Source of the DNA: Phoebastria nigripes
Lineage: Eukaryota > Chordata > Aves > Procellariiformes > Diomedeidae
Direction of reading: 5' to 3'
Assembly (NCBI GenBank): GCA_035582835.1
Contig: JAYKAV010002977.1
Location: 2,908,381 to 2,972,380 of the forward strand
DNA length: 64,000 bases
The position numbers were made by a program, and so were the translations under genes. The notes under the pieces are model-generated. The model saw only the letters and a program-made list of their open reading frames with translations. It did not search any database and had not been told where the DNA came from. Positions 22,085-36,120 of this stretch are shown here, in pieces. Numbering within the stretch: the first letter of the stretch is position 1; every line of letters starts with the position of its first letter.

Positions 22085-22195
22085 AGATCAGCCGCTAATG
22101 ATGTCTCCCGACCTGCTCGCAAAGAGCGTAAATTATTCAGCTCCTCATCAGGGCAATTAAATTAACTCGTCATTGCGGGCCATGAATATTTCAGG
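22085..22195. promoter_or_regulatory. AT-rich island, candidate enhancer
   Basis: Unique sequence with GCTAATGATG (22094-22103), GTAAATTATTC (22128-22138), GCAATTAAATTAAC (22153-22166) and CATGAATATTTC. Homeodomain-type cores are dense, the flanks GC-rich, and there is no coding frame. Confidence 0.35.
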
Positions 22196-22679
22196 GGGGC
22201 AGGGGCTGGGGAGCTGCGGAGCAGGGGGGGTGGCAGGACTGGGGCTGAGGCTGAGCCCCGTCCCTTGGCCGGGAGGTGCAGCGAGTGTGTCCGTTCTCAG
22301 CCCGTGGGGGCCAGAGGGGGCAGGGAGAAGGGGTTGGGGGTTTCTGGGTGAGGGGCTTGCAGACAGATGCCCAGCAGTCTGGGTCCCACGCCCAGCCCTG
22401 CCNTCGCCCTGTCTGCCCAGGTTACTTCCACCGGCTGCTGATGGAGGCCAGGTGCCGGTCAGCCCCCGCGCAGCCCACCCCGCCCCCACACCCTGAGCGC
22501 CTCCTGCACCCTGCATCACCCCCCTTTTTTTGGGGGCAGACCTGGGGGTGGGTGGCACTGCAAGGGGCTGCTTCCACCTCAGGGACGCCACGTCCCCCCT
22601 GACTTCCCCTTGCCCCCGGCTGTGCCAGCCCCTGCCCGCCGCCCTCCCCGGGGCCTGCAGGGTCTCCGTCAGGATTTCT

Positions 22680-22790
22680 CTTTCCTTTCTTCCTTGCACC
22701 GAACAATTAATAATTTATCCCATAATAAAAGAGGAAACGGTTAATGAGATGAAAACAAGCCAGAAACATCTGCTGGGGCTGCTTTCATCG
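22680..22790. promoter_or_regulatory. AT-rich island, candidate enhancer
   Basis: Contains GAACAATTAATAATTTATCC (22701-22720), CATAATAAAAG and GGTTAATGAGATG. It combines SOX-like ACAAT, homeodomain TAAT and a GATA-like TTATCC word. Candidate conserved element, by composition only. Confidence 0.35.
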
Positions 22791-23784
22791 CCTCCCCGGG
22801 CCGCCTGCGCAGGAAGCGGCGGTGGGAGGGGGCCGGGGGCGCCGGGGGGGCTGCGGCAGCAGGAGGCTGTCCCCCACACCCGGCCTTCCTCACCACGGCC
22901 CCCTCCTCCTTGGGGACCCCCAGGCCGCTCCGGCCCGGCACCCACTCCCCGCTGCACTGCCAAAGCCTAGCTGAGACCTGCCGGGCTCGGGTCACAAATG
23001 GCGTTGGGGGTCCTGCTGTGGGGATGTCACCCCGAAACAGGCAGCAAAGCTCCCAGCACTTTCACTGGCCTGGTGCTGCCTGGCATCCCCAGCTGCTGTG
23101 CCTGGCTGCTGGAGGGGGACAGGGCTGTCCCCTCTGTCCCCTCCATCCCCTCCATCCCCAGCCCCCATGCCCAGATGTTGTTCATTACTGGCGATCCGAT
23201 CTCCAGCGAGCAGGGCTGCCCCGGGGACCCGATGCTATCGGGATGGCAATGCAACCCCAAACCCTCCCGGGGCGCCGGGGAGGGGACGCAGGGACCGGGC
23301 ATGGCACCCTGCCAGCAAAGGGGGCTGCAGGATTGTCCTCCCGACTCGGTGCTTTGCTGAGATTTATGGGGCCCCGGGAGGAAGCTTATTTCGGGACCGC
23401 TTATTTCAGCAGCAGCTTCGTGGCACTCAAGGAGAGGTGCGAGGGGACATGGCCGGGATGCGGGTAGGGATGTGGGGTGCTGGGGAAAGGGAGGGCAGGG
23501 AGAGGGGGCACAGAGAGCGGGAAAGGGACGGGCAGGGAAAGGGAAGGGGAAGGCAGCAACGCCCGGAGGCTGCTGACATGCAGCCAAGACCCAGGCTGGA
23601 GGGAAGAGCCTGCCCCAACCAGCCCCGCCACCGGCTTGGTCACGGGAGGGGACTGTGAGGACCCCATGGAGGCACCCTGGGCTGGCAGGGTGGGGACAGG
23701 CTGGGGTGCTGCAGGGATGGGGCTGGGGTGGGAGTTTGGGCAGGGGGGAGCGGGGTTTGGGCAGGACACTGCCGCCCACCTCTG

Positions 23785-23900
23785 CTTCCAATTTAGCTGA
23801 TCCTCGCCCCAATCCCTGCAGCTCCCTAATCTGTTTGTCTTCCAAAGCCGTTAANTTAATTCGAAGCCTGGCAAAATCCCCCGGCTCTAATCCCAGCCTG
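23785..23900. promoter_or_regulatory. AT-rich island with bicoid-type site, candidate enhancer
   Basis: Contains CAATTTAGC, CCTAATCTG, CGTTAANTTAATTCG (N at 23855) and CTCTAATCCC (23885-23894). TAATCC is the OTX/GSC/PITX core. Non-coding and non-repetitive. Confidence 0.3.
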
Positions 23901-24799
23901 CCCTCCGGCTCGGCTGGGTTCTGCTCGGCGGGTCTGGCAGGGGCATGGCAGGCAGCTGCCGGACGCTGCCAGTGCCCAGCACAAAGCCCCTTGCCACCGC
24001 AGAGGAGCAGGGACCTGCTCCTGCAGGCTCTCAGCTCCGGCTCCAGCAGCCCCCAGGTCCCTCCTGGGGCCGGGTGCCACTAAGGGCCATCGCAGGGACA
24101 GGCGGGCGTGATGACAGCTGGGGGAGATGGCTTGTCCCGCCACCAGCCCGGCCGGGCACCCGGCCCTGCTCCCAAGAGGTGTCGCGGAAAAACCGACGTC
24201 AGCATCAGCCCGGAGGAATTTGGCCACCCTGGCCCATCCTGGCTGGGGACAGAGATGGGGTCGGGGACAGGGGCCTCTGCCGTGCACCACAGCAGTCTTG
24301 AGCAGGGCGATGGAGGGGGCTATAAGCCCCCTTCCTTGCTGTACCCCCTCCCAGGGCCAGGAGGAGCCAGAGGGTCTGGGACCATCCCTGGGGTACAGCC
24401 ATTGTCTCTGCTCCCTGTAGGCAACGTGCCCCTCCATGCCCCAAGTGCAGAGAACAGCCAGCTCGTGACACTGGTGACACCCCCTGTGCCAGCCGGGGGC
24501 AAGGGTCGGGTTTATTTCCCCAGAGCTCGTTTTTTTCACCCAGGGCCTCAGCAGCGGCGGGAAGGGGCTAATCCCTTCTCGGGGTCCCCCGGGGTCCTGG
24601 CATGGCTGTGGCCCCACCACCCCTTGGTCCCCTCTGTCCCCCACCCCNCAGGACATGGCTGGCAGTCCCCGGGGGGGCCAGTGACGGGTGGTGATGGGCA
24701 AGCTGTTGAGACATGGTGACACCCCCCCAGCCACCCCCATGCTGGGGACCCTGGCATCCTGCTTCCCTCCCCCCGCCACGCCACCCTCCATCATCTCCT

Positions 24800-24880
24800 C
24801 GTTCCCAGCCTGGGTAATTGGTGGCCTGGTGACAGACGGGCTCATTAACAGCTTAATTTTGGCTTCATCTCTTCCTGCCC
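24800..24880. promoter_or_regulatory. AT-rich island, candidate enhancer
   Basis: Short unique stretch with GGGTAATTGG (24812-24821), CTCATTAACAG (24841-24851) and CTTAATTTTGG. Weak evidence, composition only. Confidence 0.25.
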
Positions 24881-25334
24881 GACCCCGAGCCATGGTGGGG
24901 ACCAACCCAGCAGGGTGCAGGGATGGGCACCCCGAGGCCACCGCGCCCCATTGCTGCACCCCATGGGGGGCACCCGCGGAGCCAGCGGGAGGGCACACGT
25001 GTGCACACGCATGTGCGACCTGCACCGGCAGGCAGCACTGCCCTGGGCAGCCCCACGCGGCCTCGGCTCCCCAGCGTTGGGGTGCATGGGGGGGACCCCC
25101 ATCCCTGGGTGTGGGGACAGTGCCACCCTGCCCCTCTCCCCGCCACCTGCAGCGATGCCACCAGGGTGGGTGCCCGCAGGTGCCAGCTGCTGCCCACCCT
25201 CCCGGCCTCGCCCTGCCTGTGTTTGCTCCCGTAACGGCAGCAGTGTTTCGGCTCCTTTGTGCTGGCAGATAACAGGGGCTGCCGCCGCCTCTGAAGCACC
25301 GGCTGGCAGCCCGGGCACCGCTGCCACCCCGCAC

Positions 25335-25535
25335 CCTGAACCCAGCAGCAGGCAGGGGTGCTGGCAGGGGTGCAAGCGGGGGGTGTGAGCAAGGGGTGCA
25401 GGCAGGGAGGCAGGCAGAGGCATGGGTGCAGGCAAGGGGTATGGGTAGGAATGCAGGCAGGGATGTGTGGAGGTACAGGCAGCGTTGCAAGCAGTGGGTA
25501 TGGGCATGGGGTGCAGGCAGGGGTGCAGGCAGGTT
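25335..25535. repeat. GC-rich minisatellite, GGGGTGCAGGCAG-type units
   Basis: About 200 bp of imperfect tandem units built on GGGGTGCAGGCA and related words, with irregular period. The cysteine- and alanine-rich frames across it are repeat artefacts. Confidence 0.75.
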
Positions 25536-25699
25536 TCCCAGCCCCATTGCTCCTCTGCTTCTGCCCTCGGGTCCATATCGCAGCCCAGGAGCCCGTCACC
25601 CAGGCAGTGCCCGAAATCACGTCCCCCATCCCCCTCCCCGGCAAAGGCAGCTGGAGGCAGCCCACAAATGGCTGATGTTGGCCCCCAAAAGGCCGCCCC

Positions 25700-25790
25700 A
25701 CCGGATGGAGGCCTGGCCACATTTCAAAGGCATGCTTGTGTCGTATAATTTATCGGCAGGAGATAACAGCCAAGTGGCTAACGAGGGGCG
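25700..25790. promoter_or_regulatory. Short AT-rich island, candidate enhancer
   Basis: Contains ATTTCAAAGG (25721-25730, TCF-like), GTATAATTTATCG (25743-25755) and AGATAACAG (25761-25769, GATA type). It marks the right-hand end of the cluster of AT-rich islands. Confidence 0.25.
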
Positions 25791-25799
25791 GGGGGGCTG

Positions 25800-28450
25800 C
25801 ACCCCACTCCAGGGAGCCTGGCACCGCGGGCACCGGGGCTGCCAGGATTTGCCATCCTGGGAGCATGGGCACCTCCCCGGCCACAGCAGGACAGGGGGAC
25901 GCCCCAGTGGGTCCCATTTTGTGCTGGGATGCGTTGGGGGTGCCCCAAGGTGGGGGCAGAGCTGGTGCCACCCTGTGCCCTGATTTGGGAGCACCAGCTG
26001 GGTGCTCCCCCCCGCCAGGTATGCCTGCCCCAGCCACCCCAATGCACAGAGACCCCAGGGTCTACGGCATGACCAGAGCAAGGGGAGCCTGGGGTCAGCT
26101 TTTGGGGGGCTCTTCATCCCCAGGGACTCATGGCCTGGGTGCCCCCCGCAGCCCAGCATGGAGGGGGGCAGCGGGCATGGGGGAGCCCTGGGGTAGGGGA
26201 GGGCTGGTCCCATGGGCACAGGGGCAGCGCCTGGCGCCGGATCTGGGGAGGGTTTGTTTAATCCCAGATAAGGAGGCGACGCCAGGCACCTGGCTGGCAA
26301 ACGGGCGCTCCACAGGCAACAGCACCAAAGGCAGTGCCGATCCCCCAGTGCCTGCCAGTACCCACCCCAGGACTGTCTGCTCAACCCCGGCAGCACGGGG
26401 CTGGCATTAGCCGGGCACATGGGTCCCTCTGGCCACCCACACTCCTGTGGCACAGCATGGCATGGCATAGCACGGCATGGCATAGCACAGCATGGCACAG
26501 CACGGCATGGCATGGCACAGCATGGCACAGGGTCGGTGAGGCAGCGGGCACACAGGCAGAGCCAGGGCAGATGGGCGATGTGGTGCAGGGAAAAGCAGGG
26601 TGCCCTGCCCTGTGCCAATCCCGGCCAGATTTACGCCAGGGCCAGCCCCCCCCNGCCGATCCTGTCCCACGGGCTGCCTGGGCGCGGGGCCGAGGAGGCG
26701 GCTTGGCACCGTGGCTGTGCCGCACAGCCAGCCCCCGCGGGCTCGGGGCCGTGCCAGGCTCCTGCTGCCACCCCGGCCCCGTGGCATCTGGGGGGCACCT
26801 GGAAAGCTGCCCCCCTCCGCCCTCCACCAGCTGGCCCCATGGGTGGCTGCGTGCCCATGACCCCCATGCGGGGCCGTGCCCGCCTGCGCCCGGGGTCGGG
26901 GCTCAGCTGTGCCCTGGTCCCGCAAGGGCAGGGAGACAGACGGTGCTGCCGGCTGGCAGGGGCCNCAGGCAGTAGCATCCCTGGGGGGCTGCCTCGCCGG
27001 CTGGCGAGCACAGCCCTGGCCGCCTGCCGGCTTGCACCGAACGTGCCAGGTCTCAGCAGGGGCAGGCAGGGCTAGCCGGGTGGGATAAGCCCAGGGTGAA
27101 GCCTTTCTGTCACCCTGCAGTGGCCCTGAGAGTGCCCAAGCAGGGGGTGCAGCTGTGCCAGGGCCCCCCAGCCTGAATTGCACTGGGCTCCCAGCGGGTA
27201 CCCCTGAGCACGGTGGGGGCTGGCACCCAAAAAACAGCCCTGGGCCCCACGCCACCCTGCCCCTGCCGGCTGGCCCCCACCTGGTGGGTCACATCCCTCC
27301 AGTATGGCACCCTGGGGATGCTGGAGGGGGCAACTGGTCAGACTGGTGAGCCTGGCTGGGGTTTGGGGGTCCCCCTCCAGCACACCCCGGGGGTGCTCTG
27401 CCATGCTCGGTGTGTTGCTGCCACCCCCTGGCAACGTGCACAGCCCCGGGTGCCCCCCACAGCCCCCCATGCAGGGGTGCCCAGGCCCACCGCAGCCCAG
27501 CCCCGCACCCCCCTCAGTGGGCAGGGGCACCCCGGGGTGCAGGATGCCAGGGAGGATACAGGGAGCTCATGGGGGGGTCTGCACCCCACACCTTGCACCA
27601 CGTGGGGGGCCTGGGCATGGCACCCACACTCGGGCAAAGAGGTTTGTGCCCCCCCCCCGAGCCAGGGTGGGCAGAGCAGGGAGGGGGCACAGGGCTGGGG
27701 GGGGGGGGGTCGCCAACCCAGACGATGATTAGAAGGAGCCGAGGTTGCGTCCCAGCGCATTAAGGCTGTCCCCGCTGAGTGCCACCGCCGCGGGGTGACC
27801 CTGCCATGAACTGCCCACGTGCCCCCCGCAATGGGTCACCAGCCCGCTCGCGCCAGCATCCCCCATCACGCCAGCGTCCCTGCTGCGTGTCACCACGCTG
27901 CCCCATCCCGCTGCCTGCGCCGCAGGCACACACGGGGATGCGCTGGCACCGTGTCGCAGGGGGGCACATGCGGTGGAGAGGTCACGCCTGGGTGGGTCTG
28001 GGTACCACAGACATCTTGTGACAGGCATCCCAGCACGGATGCCGGGGACACCTTGGCTCCAAGTACCACCCCGAGCCACGTCCCGGAGATGTCCGGCTCC
28101 TGGGGACAGCACGAGCTATGTCCCCACNCAGCCACCTCGCTGCAGGCACCGGGGCCACACACAGGGTCCTGTGTCCCATAGACGTCCCCGCTCACGGCCT
28201 CGCTGTCCCCAGCGAGCTGCTGGCACGTGCTGTGCACACGGCGCCGTGCCACCCGCCTTCCCCGGTCCCCGTCACACCGGGGCACCTGCCCCTGCCACCC
28301 ACCTCTGTGCCAGCCCCCTCGGTGTCACATCCGGGCGGGCACCCCCTGCCCAAATGGGGCGCAGGGTCCCCCCTGCCACGTCTCGCCCGAACCAGGGGAA
28401 AATCGGTTAAGGCAGGCCGGCGGGGGCATTCGGGGGCCAGGGGGGGCCAG
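25800..28450. other. GC-rich gene-free interval before the POLR2H CpG island
   Basis: No gene recognised. Contains the pentamer repeat at 26451-26531, a 13-G run near 27697-27709 and scattered N bases. Open frames on both strands are long but of low-complexity GC-driven composition. Confidence 0.6.
26451..26531. repeat. Pentanucleotide tandem repeat, GCATG/GCACA type
   Basis: About sixteen 5-bp units alternating between GGCAT/GGCAC and AGCAT/AGCAC words. A simple repeat; both strands are open in several frames because of it. Confidence 0.85.
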
Positions 28451-29084
28451 GGCTGAACTCTCGACCCCGCGCCGGCGGCTCCCGAGCAGATGCCAGGCGT
28501 GCGAGCACCCCGTGGCGCCCCGACGTGCGAGCCGCCCCCGGCCCTGCCGGACCCCCCTCCCGCTCCCTTCACGGTTCATCGGCAGGCCACGGGTGACGGC
28601 CGTCGCCCGTCACTCCCCCACGTGGCTGGCGTGGGAGGGGGAAGGAGCCGGCGGGGGCTGCAGCTCCCCGGCCGCGTCGCTGGCTGAGTCTGCGCAGCTC
28701 ATGACACTGATGCCCAGCTGCGGCTGGGGGTCCCGGGTGAAGCCCCTCTGTCCCACGCCTCGAGACGGGGGACAGGGGGCTACGAGGCCGCCGTGGGGCA
28801 GCTCGGACCTCCCCACGCGGGGGCCGCTGGCTGGGGCGGCTCCGGGCCGGGGTCCGCCCGTGGCCGTGGGCGACGCCGTGGCGTGCGCGGCTCCGTGCGG
28901 TGCCATTCGCGGCCTCGCAGCTCCCCCTGCCGGCACCCGGCCGGCCGGGCCGGGGCCCCCCCGCGGCACAGGCACCCCCAGAGGGGTCCAAGCGCATGAG
29001 CCCCCCCCGGCGACAGGCTCTGCGGGACCCTCCGGGGCCAGCCCACAGCAGTGCGGCCACGCCGGGGGCCCTGGCAGACCCCAT

Positions 29085-32074
<2,990 letters not shown>

Positions 32075-32510
32075 GACACCTCCTGCCTCCGTGGGCTGCC
32101 CCAGAGANGTTCTGCTGGCGAGCAAACGGGAGCCCTGCGACCCCAAATCCTGCCCCAGCTTCCATGCTGCCTGGCTCCTCCGAAGCTGGGGAGGAGGGAG
32201 CAGTCCCCCTCCTCATCCCGGCCTCTTCTGACTCCTGCTGGGATCTGCAGCCCCCTTCTGCATGGAGAGAGGTGCCTGACGGCCGAGTGGAGACCATGCT
32301 GGGTGCTCCGCGGTCCTGCCTGCTGGGCATCTCTTCCCACCTCTGCCTTCCTGTGCTTCAAAAGCAGGCTCAGCCCTGGCTCTGGCCAGGGGCAGCGGGA
32401 CTGGGACAGCTGCCTGTCTGCCTCGGGGCTGGGGACCGCTTCCTAAGGAGCCATGCTGAGGCAGGCTGGGCTTGTTCTTGATTAAACTGGGATGTGTTTT
32501 CTAGATCTGG
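32075..32510 (+). terminator. POLR2H: POLR2H 3'UTR and poly(A) signal
   Basis: After the stop codon the 3'UTR runs to an ATTAAA hexamer at 32481-32486, followed directly by the GT-rich element GGATGTGTTTTC, a good cleavage and polyadenylation arrangement. The predicted 3' end is near 32500. Confidence 0.7.
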
Positions 32511-32889
32511 CTCTGCTGGCTGAGAGATGAGGCTGGCAGGGAAAGGGTACGCCATGGGGGCAAAGGGAGCCCATACCACTTTTGCCGAAAGACGGGCAGT
32601 CCAAACCTGCCCCGGGCTCTTCTCTGCCACCCCTCTGGGCACAGTGCACACTGGGGCTAGGGAGAGGCAGGTGGGCGCAGGGAGCGAGNAGTGGTAGCTC
32701 ACGTCCCAGAGTGGGGTCCTGTGCCCGACGGAGCCCGTCTGCCCTGCAGAGCTGGCGGCTGCCGCGGGAGGGAGCTGGGCACTGGGGAGAGACCTGGAGC
32801 ATGTCCCCGAGGGGCTGCCTCTTACTGAGGCCCCCGGGGGTGTGCAGTCCCCCTGCCAGGGCTACAGCAGGTGGGGAAAGAGGATGCAA

Positions 32890-33144
32890 ACAATGCTCTA
32901 GAAAAATAGCTCTTTAATTGTAAAGCATTCACAGTAGAGGGGCCTGCCTGCGTGGGAGCAGGGCCTGTGCCCGCTGGCGCGCGGGCGTTGCTGCTGTCTG
33001 CCTCTGGGCCGCACGGTTGCCCAAGGCTTGAGGAGCAGGAGCTGACCCTTTCCCTGTGGGCACCTTCCTGGGCACCCAGAGCACAGCTCAGTGTCCAGCA
33101 GGATTGCTCCAACCTGGGATCAGGGGTGAGCCCTGCGCACAGCC
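32890..33144 (-). terminator. THPO: THPO 3'UTR and poly(A) signal
   Basis: On the minus strand an ATTAAA hexamer lies at 32918-32913, about 230 bp after the THPO stop codon. The sequence before it is GC-rich 3'UTR. The predicted 3' end is near 32890, leaving about 390 bp between the convergent POLR2H and THPO ends. Confidence 0.6.
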
Positions 33145-34988
33145 TCAATGGGCCCTGTACCAAGGGTCTCTGCCACCCCCTTGGCCTTGCTTGCATAAGT
33201 CCTTGGCTAGGTCATGGAAGAAGAAGCGCAGCTTGCCCTGCACCAGCTGCCGGTAGGTGAGGAAGATGGCGGTGATGTGGGTCTGCTCCATGGAGCGTGG
33301 GGAGCAGCCCGGCTCCCAGGGTCCTACCTGAGGGGTGAGAGTGGGACAGGGGGGTGACAAAGCTGTCATACCCAGCCCAGTGCAGCTGGCACCTGCGCCA
33401 GGGTGGCCTGGCTCACATGGGGGAGGTCTCACCTCCCAGCTGAAGGTCTGCAGGAGCAGGAGGAAGGAGTTGGCGTGTCGGTAAAGCTGGCTCAGCTGTG
33501 TGGCCCCACACTCCTGGGTCACCTGGCCCTGGGCCCCTGCTGTGGCACCCACCAGCAGTGCCAGGTCGCACAGGATCTCCCGCCGCTTGGTCTCGTTCTG
33601 GGGGAGCAGGCAGTGAGCGGGCTGGCCCCCGGGCCTGATTTATTCTTCTGCCCACCCTAGGTCTGGATGGGGTCCTCCACCCCCCCTGTGCCGCTGGGTA
33701 TGCCCACAGGCATCTTGTTCAGCATTTCTGGTGCCTGTGCCAACCCAGGGGCTTGTTCTCCAGCCCTGTGGGTGCCCTGGTGCCAGCACCATCCTCCCAG
33801 CCCCTCTCACCGATTTGGATTTCCACTGCTGGAGGCTGAAGTCCACCAAGGGCAGCACCGTGGGGCACCTGAGGGCAGGCAGTGCCTGGCACTGGCCCTA
33901 GGGGGGAGAGGAGATGCCGAGGTGAGATACCAGGAGCTGTGCCCGTCCCTGGCCTTGGGTTTTTGGGGGGGACTGTATCCTTACCGCTCTCTTCTCCATG
34001 TCCTTGGCCTCCCCGATGTACTTCTGGATGAGTCTGTTGTCGCAGACCAGCCGTGTTGGGCTGGCACGGCCCTCTTCCACGTGCAGGAGGAAGGATGTGA
34101 GAAGGAGCAGTCCTAGGGGAGATGGGGTTACCTTGGGCACCGTGCTGCCCTCCCTGGGCAGCTCCAGCCCAGGGCCATGCCTGCAGCAGCAACCCCTCAC
34201 CCCAGCCTGGTGGTGCCCCTGATGGCCCCGTGGTGGGGGTGCAGGGGGAGAGCCCCTGGTGCTGCCCTGTGGTCAGTCAGCGCAAGGGCCCGGTGCTCAC
34301 TGGGGAGAGCCAAGGTTTCCCTGCTGTGCCGAAAGGCGGGTGGTGTGTGCTGAGGGCCTGCACAGCTGCATCTGTGCCAGGTTTTTCCACTCGGCTGCAG
34401 GCGGGGAGCAGAGCCATGCTCCCTGCGCAGACCGGGGCCAGCCCTCCCGATCTGTGCCAGGAGAAGCTCCGGGCGTCACGTGCGCTTCGGGGAATCCCTG
34501 CCTGCAGCATCCTGCAGCATACGTCTGCTCCTCACCACTGCTCTGGCCGAGGGCTCGCCTGCTGGCACTGCCTTCCCCAGCACGGCTGGCACGCTGTTGC
34601 CCCGGACGCTTCTTGGCCGGGCGGCTGCTGTGCCCAATGACTGCCCATCCTGGCAACAGGCATCTCCTCTCCAAAGGCCCTCTGTGCATCCACCTGCCTC
34701 GCTGCCCGCCTTGGCACTACACCTGTCCCCAAAAGCCCTCGGTGCAGCCTGTTTCCCAAGGCCGGGCATGGAAAGATGCTTGGCTACCCTCGCACACCAG
34801 TAGCGGCCAGGTCCGACTAAACCAGAGCCACCCTTGGGGTTTGCTGCCCAGATGTGGGGCTCATCTCTTGGGGTGCCCATGTGGGGAACGCTCTGGCTGT
34901 GCAGCCATGGTGTCTGCTGGCAATGCAATGCCCCTTCCTGCTCGCTCCCGTCCCCCCTTTCAGCCGCGCACTCACTGTTCAGCTCCAT
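33145..34988 (-). CDS. THPO: Thrombopoietin, complete short form, 5 coding exons
   Basis: Secreted four-helix cytokine that drives thrombocyte/megakaryocyte production through MPL. Minus-strand exons: 34988-34976, 34112-33985, 33897-33811, 33597-33433, 33327-33145. They join in frame to 191 residues: signal peptide MELNRLLLLTSFLLHVEEGRA, then a mature start SPTRLVCDNR. The 13-nt first coding exon and the 128- and 87-nt following exons match the THPO/EPO family gene structure. Cysteines at mature positions 7 (VCDN) and near the end (LCKQ) fit the long disulphide, and an NET glycosylation sequon forms at the exon 3/4 junction. The protein stops 18 residues after GKLRFFFHDL, so the long glycosylated C-terminal domain of mammalian THPO is absent, as I recall for birds. 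Position between POLR2H and CHRD argues for THPO rather than EPO, which is the main alternative by sequence. Confidence 0.92.
34113..34975 (-). other. THPO: THPO intron 1
   Basis: An 863-bp intron with a GTGAGT donor after the 13-nt coding exon and a CCCCTAG acceptor. I see no other gene or repeat in it. Confidence 0.75.
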
Positions 34989-36120
34989 GCTCAGCTGGGG
35001 GCCCTGCATCTTCCACCCCGCGGCCAGCGGCTGCTCCCCAGCTCCCGTCCCCCTTCCATGGAGAGNGGCGGTGGTGCGGGCTCCCCGCGAGCCGCCCAGC
35101 CAGGACAGAGGGCTGGGGGCCAGGAGCACCCCCGGGGCAGCACGGCGCGGCTCTCTGGCTCCGGCCCGGCCGCCCAGCCGAGGCAGCGCGATTTCCTGTT
35201 GTGTCGCCGCTGACCTTCAAGCAAAATCGCAGCAGGGGCCCCGGGCCCGGGGGACGGCTTCCTGCCTCCGGCCGCTTCCTCCCTTGGCTCGGGGCGCGGG
35301 AAGGGCGTCCCCAGGCACCCTCCGGGGCTGCTCACCTGCCCCCTGGCCTGAGCGCTCGGCTGCCGGGGACCTCAGTGGTCAGCGCCTTGGCTGTGCCTGT
35401 CCAGGGGGTGAAGGTGGCCCTGGTACCTGCAGAAGGGATGGCATCAGTGACCCTGCGCTGGGTGGCCCTGGGACCATAAGTCCTGACAGGGTCCTGTTCC
35501 CAGCTGTGGCAGCCAGGCATGAAGGCCACCAAAAATCCTCACCGAGAGGTGGGCTCCGACCCCGGTGACCCTCACCCAGAGGTAGACCTCATCCCTGGTC
35601 ACCTTCACCCAGAGGTGGAACCCAAGCACAGTTACCCTCTCCCAGAGGTGGACCGCAACCCTGGTGACCTTGCCCAGAGGTGGGCTCCGACCCCTGCATC
35701 CATCACCCAGAGACAACTCAGGGAGCTGGAGATCCCTGGTGGGGCTGCAGTGCGCAGGGACCCCTCTGAGCTGGGGAGGGTGATGGAGCACGGGGGCCTG
35801 GCTGCCATGCGGCCCCTGGGACTGTTTCACCGGGGGTACTGGTTGCGGGGGCCAGGTGAAGCACCCATGGACACCCCCTCCCTGGGTTGGAGACACACCG
35901 GGGGTCTGCCCAGTGCCAGGCCCTGGCACTGCCATGACCCAGCCCCGCCGGGGCACTCTGGCCTGCTGGGGGCGGGGGGGGGGCAGGTGTGCACACACCC
36001 ATACCCGTGTATACATGCACGTGTGTGTCCGTATGGCACACGTGTACACACCCCCCACGGGCACCCTTAGACCTACGTGTGCACATGCGCACTTCCTGCG
36101 GCGTGCGTCGGGGTGCANGC
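34989..36120 (-). promoter_or_regulatory. THPO 5' flank with repeats
   Basis: GC-rich sequence upstream of the THPO start codon, containing any 5'UTR exon and promoter. An ETS-type word, TTTCCTG, is at 35192-35198. A 33-bp minisatellite lies at 35545-35710 and a TGCACA/GTGTAT microsatellite at about 35985-36085. No TATA box or cap site can be assigned with confidence. Confidence 0.35.
35545..35710. repeat. 33-bp minisatellite, about 5 copies
   Basis: Tandem units beginning GAGGTGG and ending TCACCCA or close variants, period 33 bp, about five copies with a few substitutions each. Because 33 is a multiple of three the frame stays open and gives a repetitive peptide, which I treat as an artefact. 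Confidence 0.8.

Noticed and set aside
23856..25547. 563-codon open frame on the minus strand
   Set aside because: Driven by GC richness and a minisatellite. Cysteine-, proline- and serine-rich repeats, no domain motifs, an N in frame, and it crosses AT-rich islands that look regulatory.
6650..28450. tRNA, rRNA, microRNA or transposable elements in the gene-free interval
   Set aside because: No cloverleaf with box A/B, no convincing precursor hairpin and no CR1 or other element ends were recognised by eye. Absence was not tested computationally.
33145..34988. Erythropoietin as the identity of the minus-strand cytokine
   Set aside because: EPO and THPO share exon structure and the RLVCDNR-type start, but the location between POLR2H and CHRD, the MELN-type start and cysteine at mature position 7 favour THPO.
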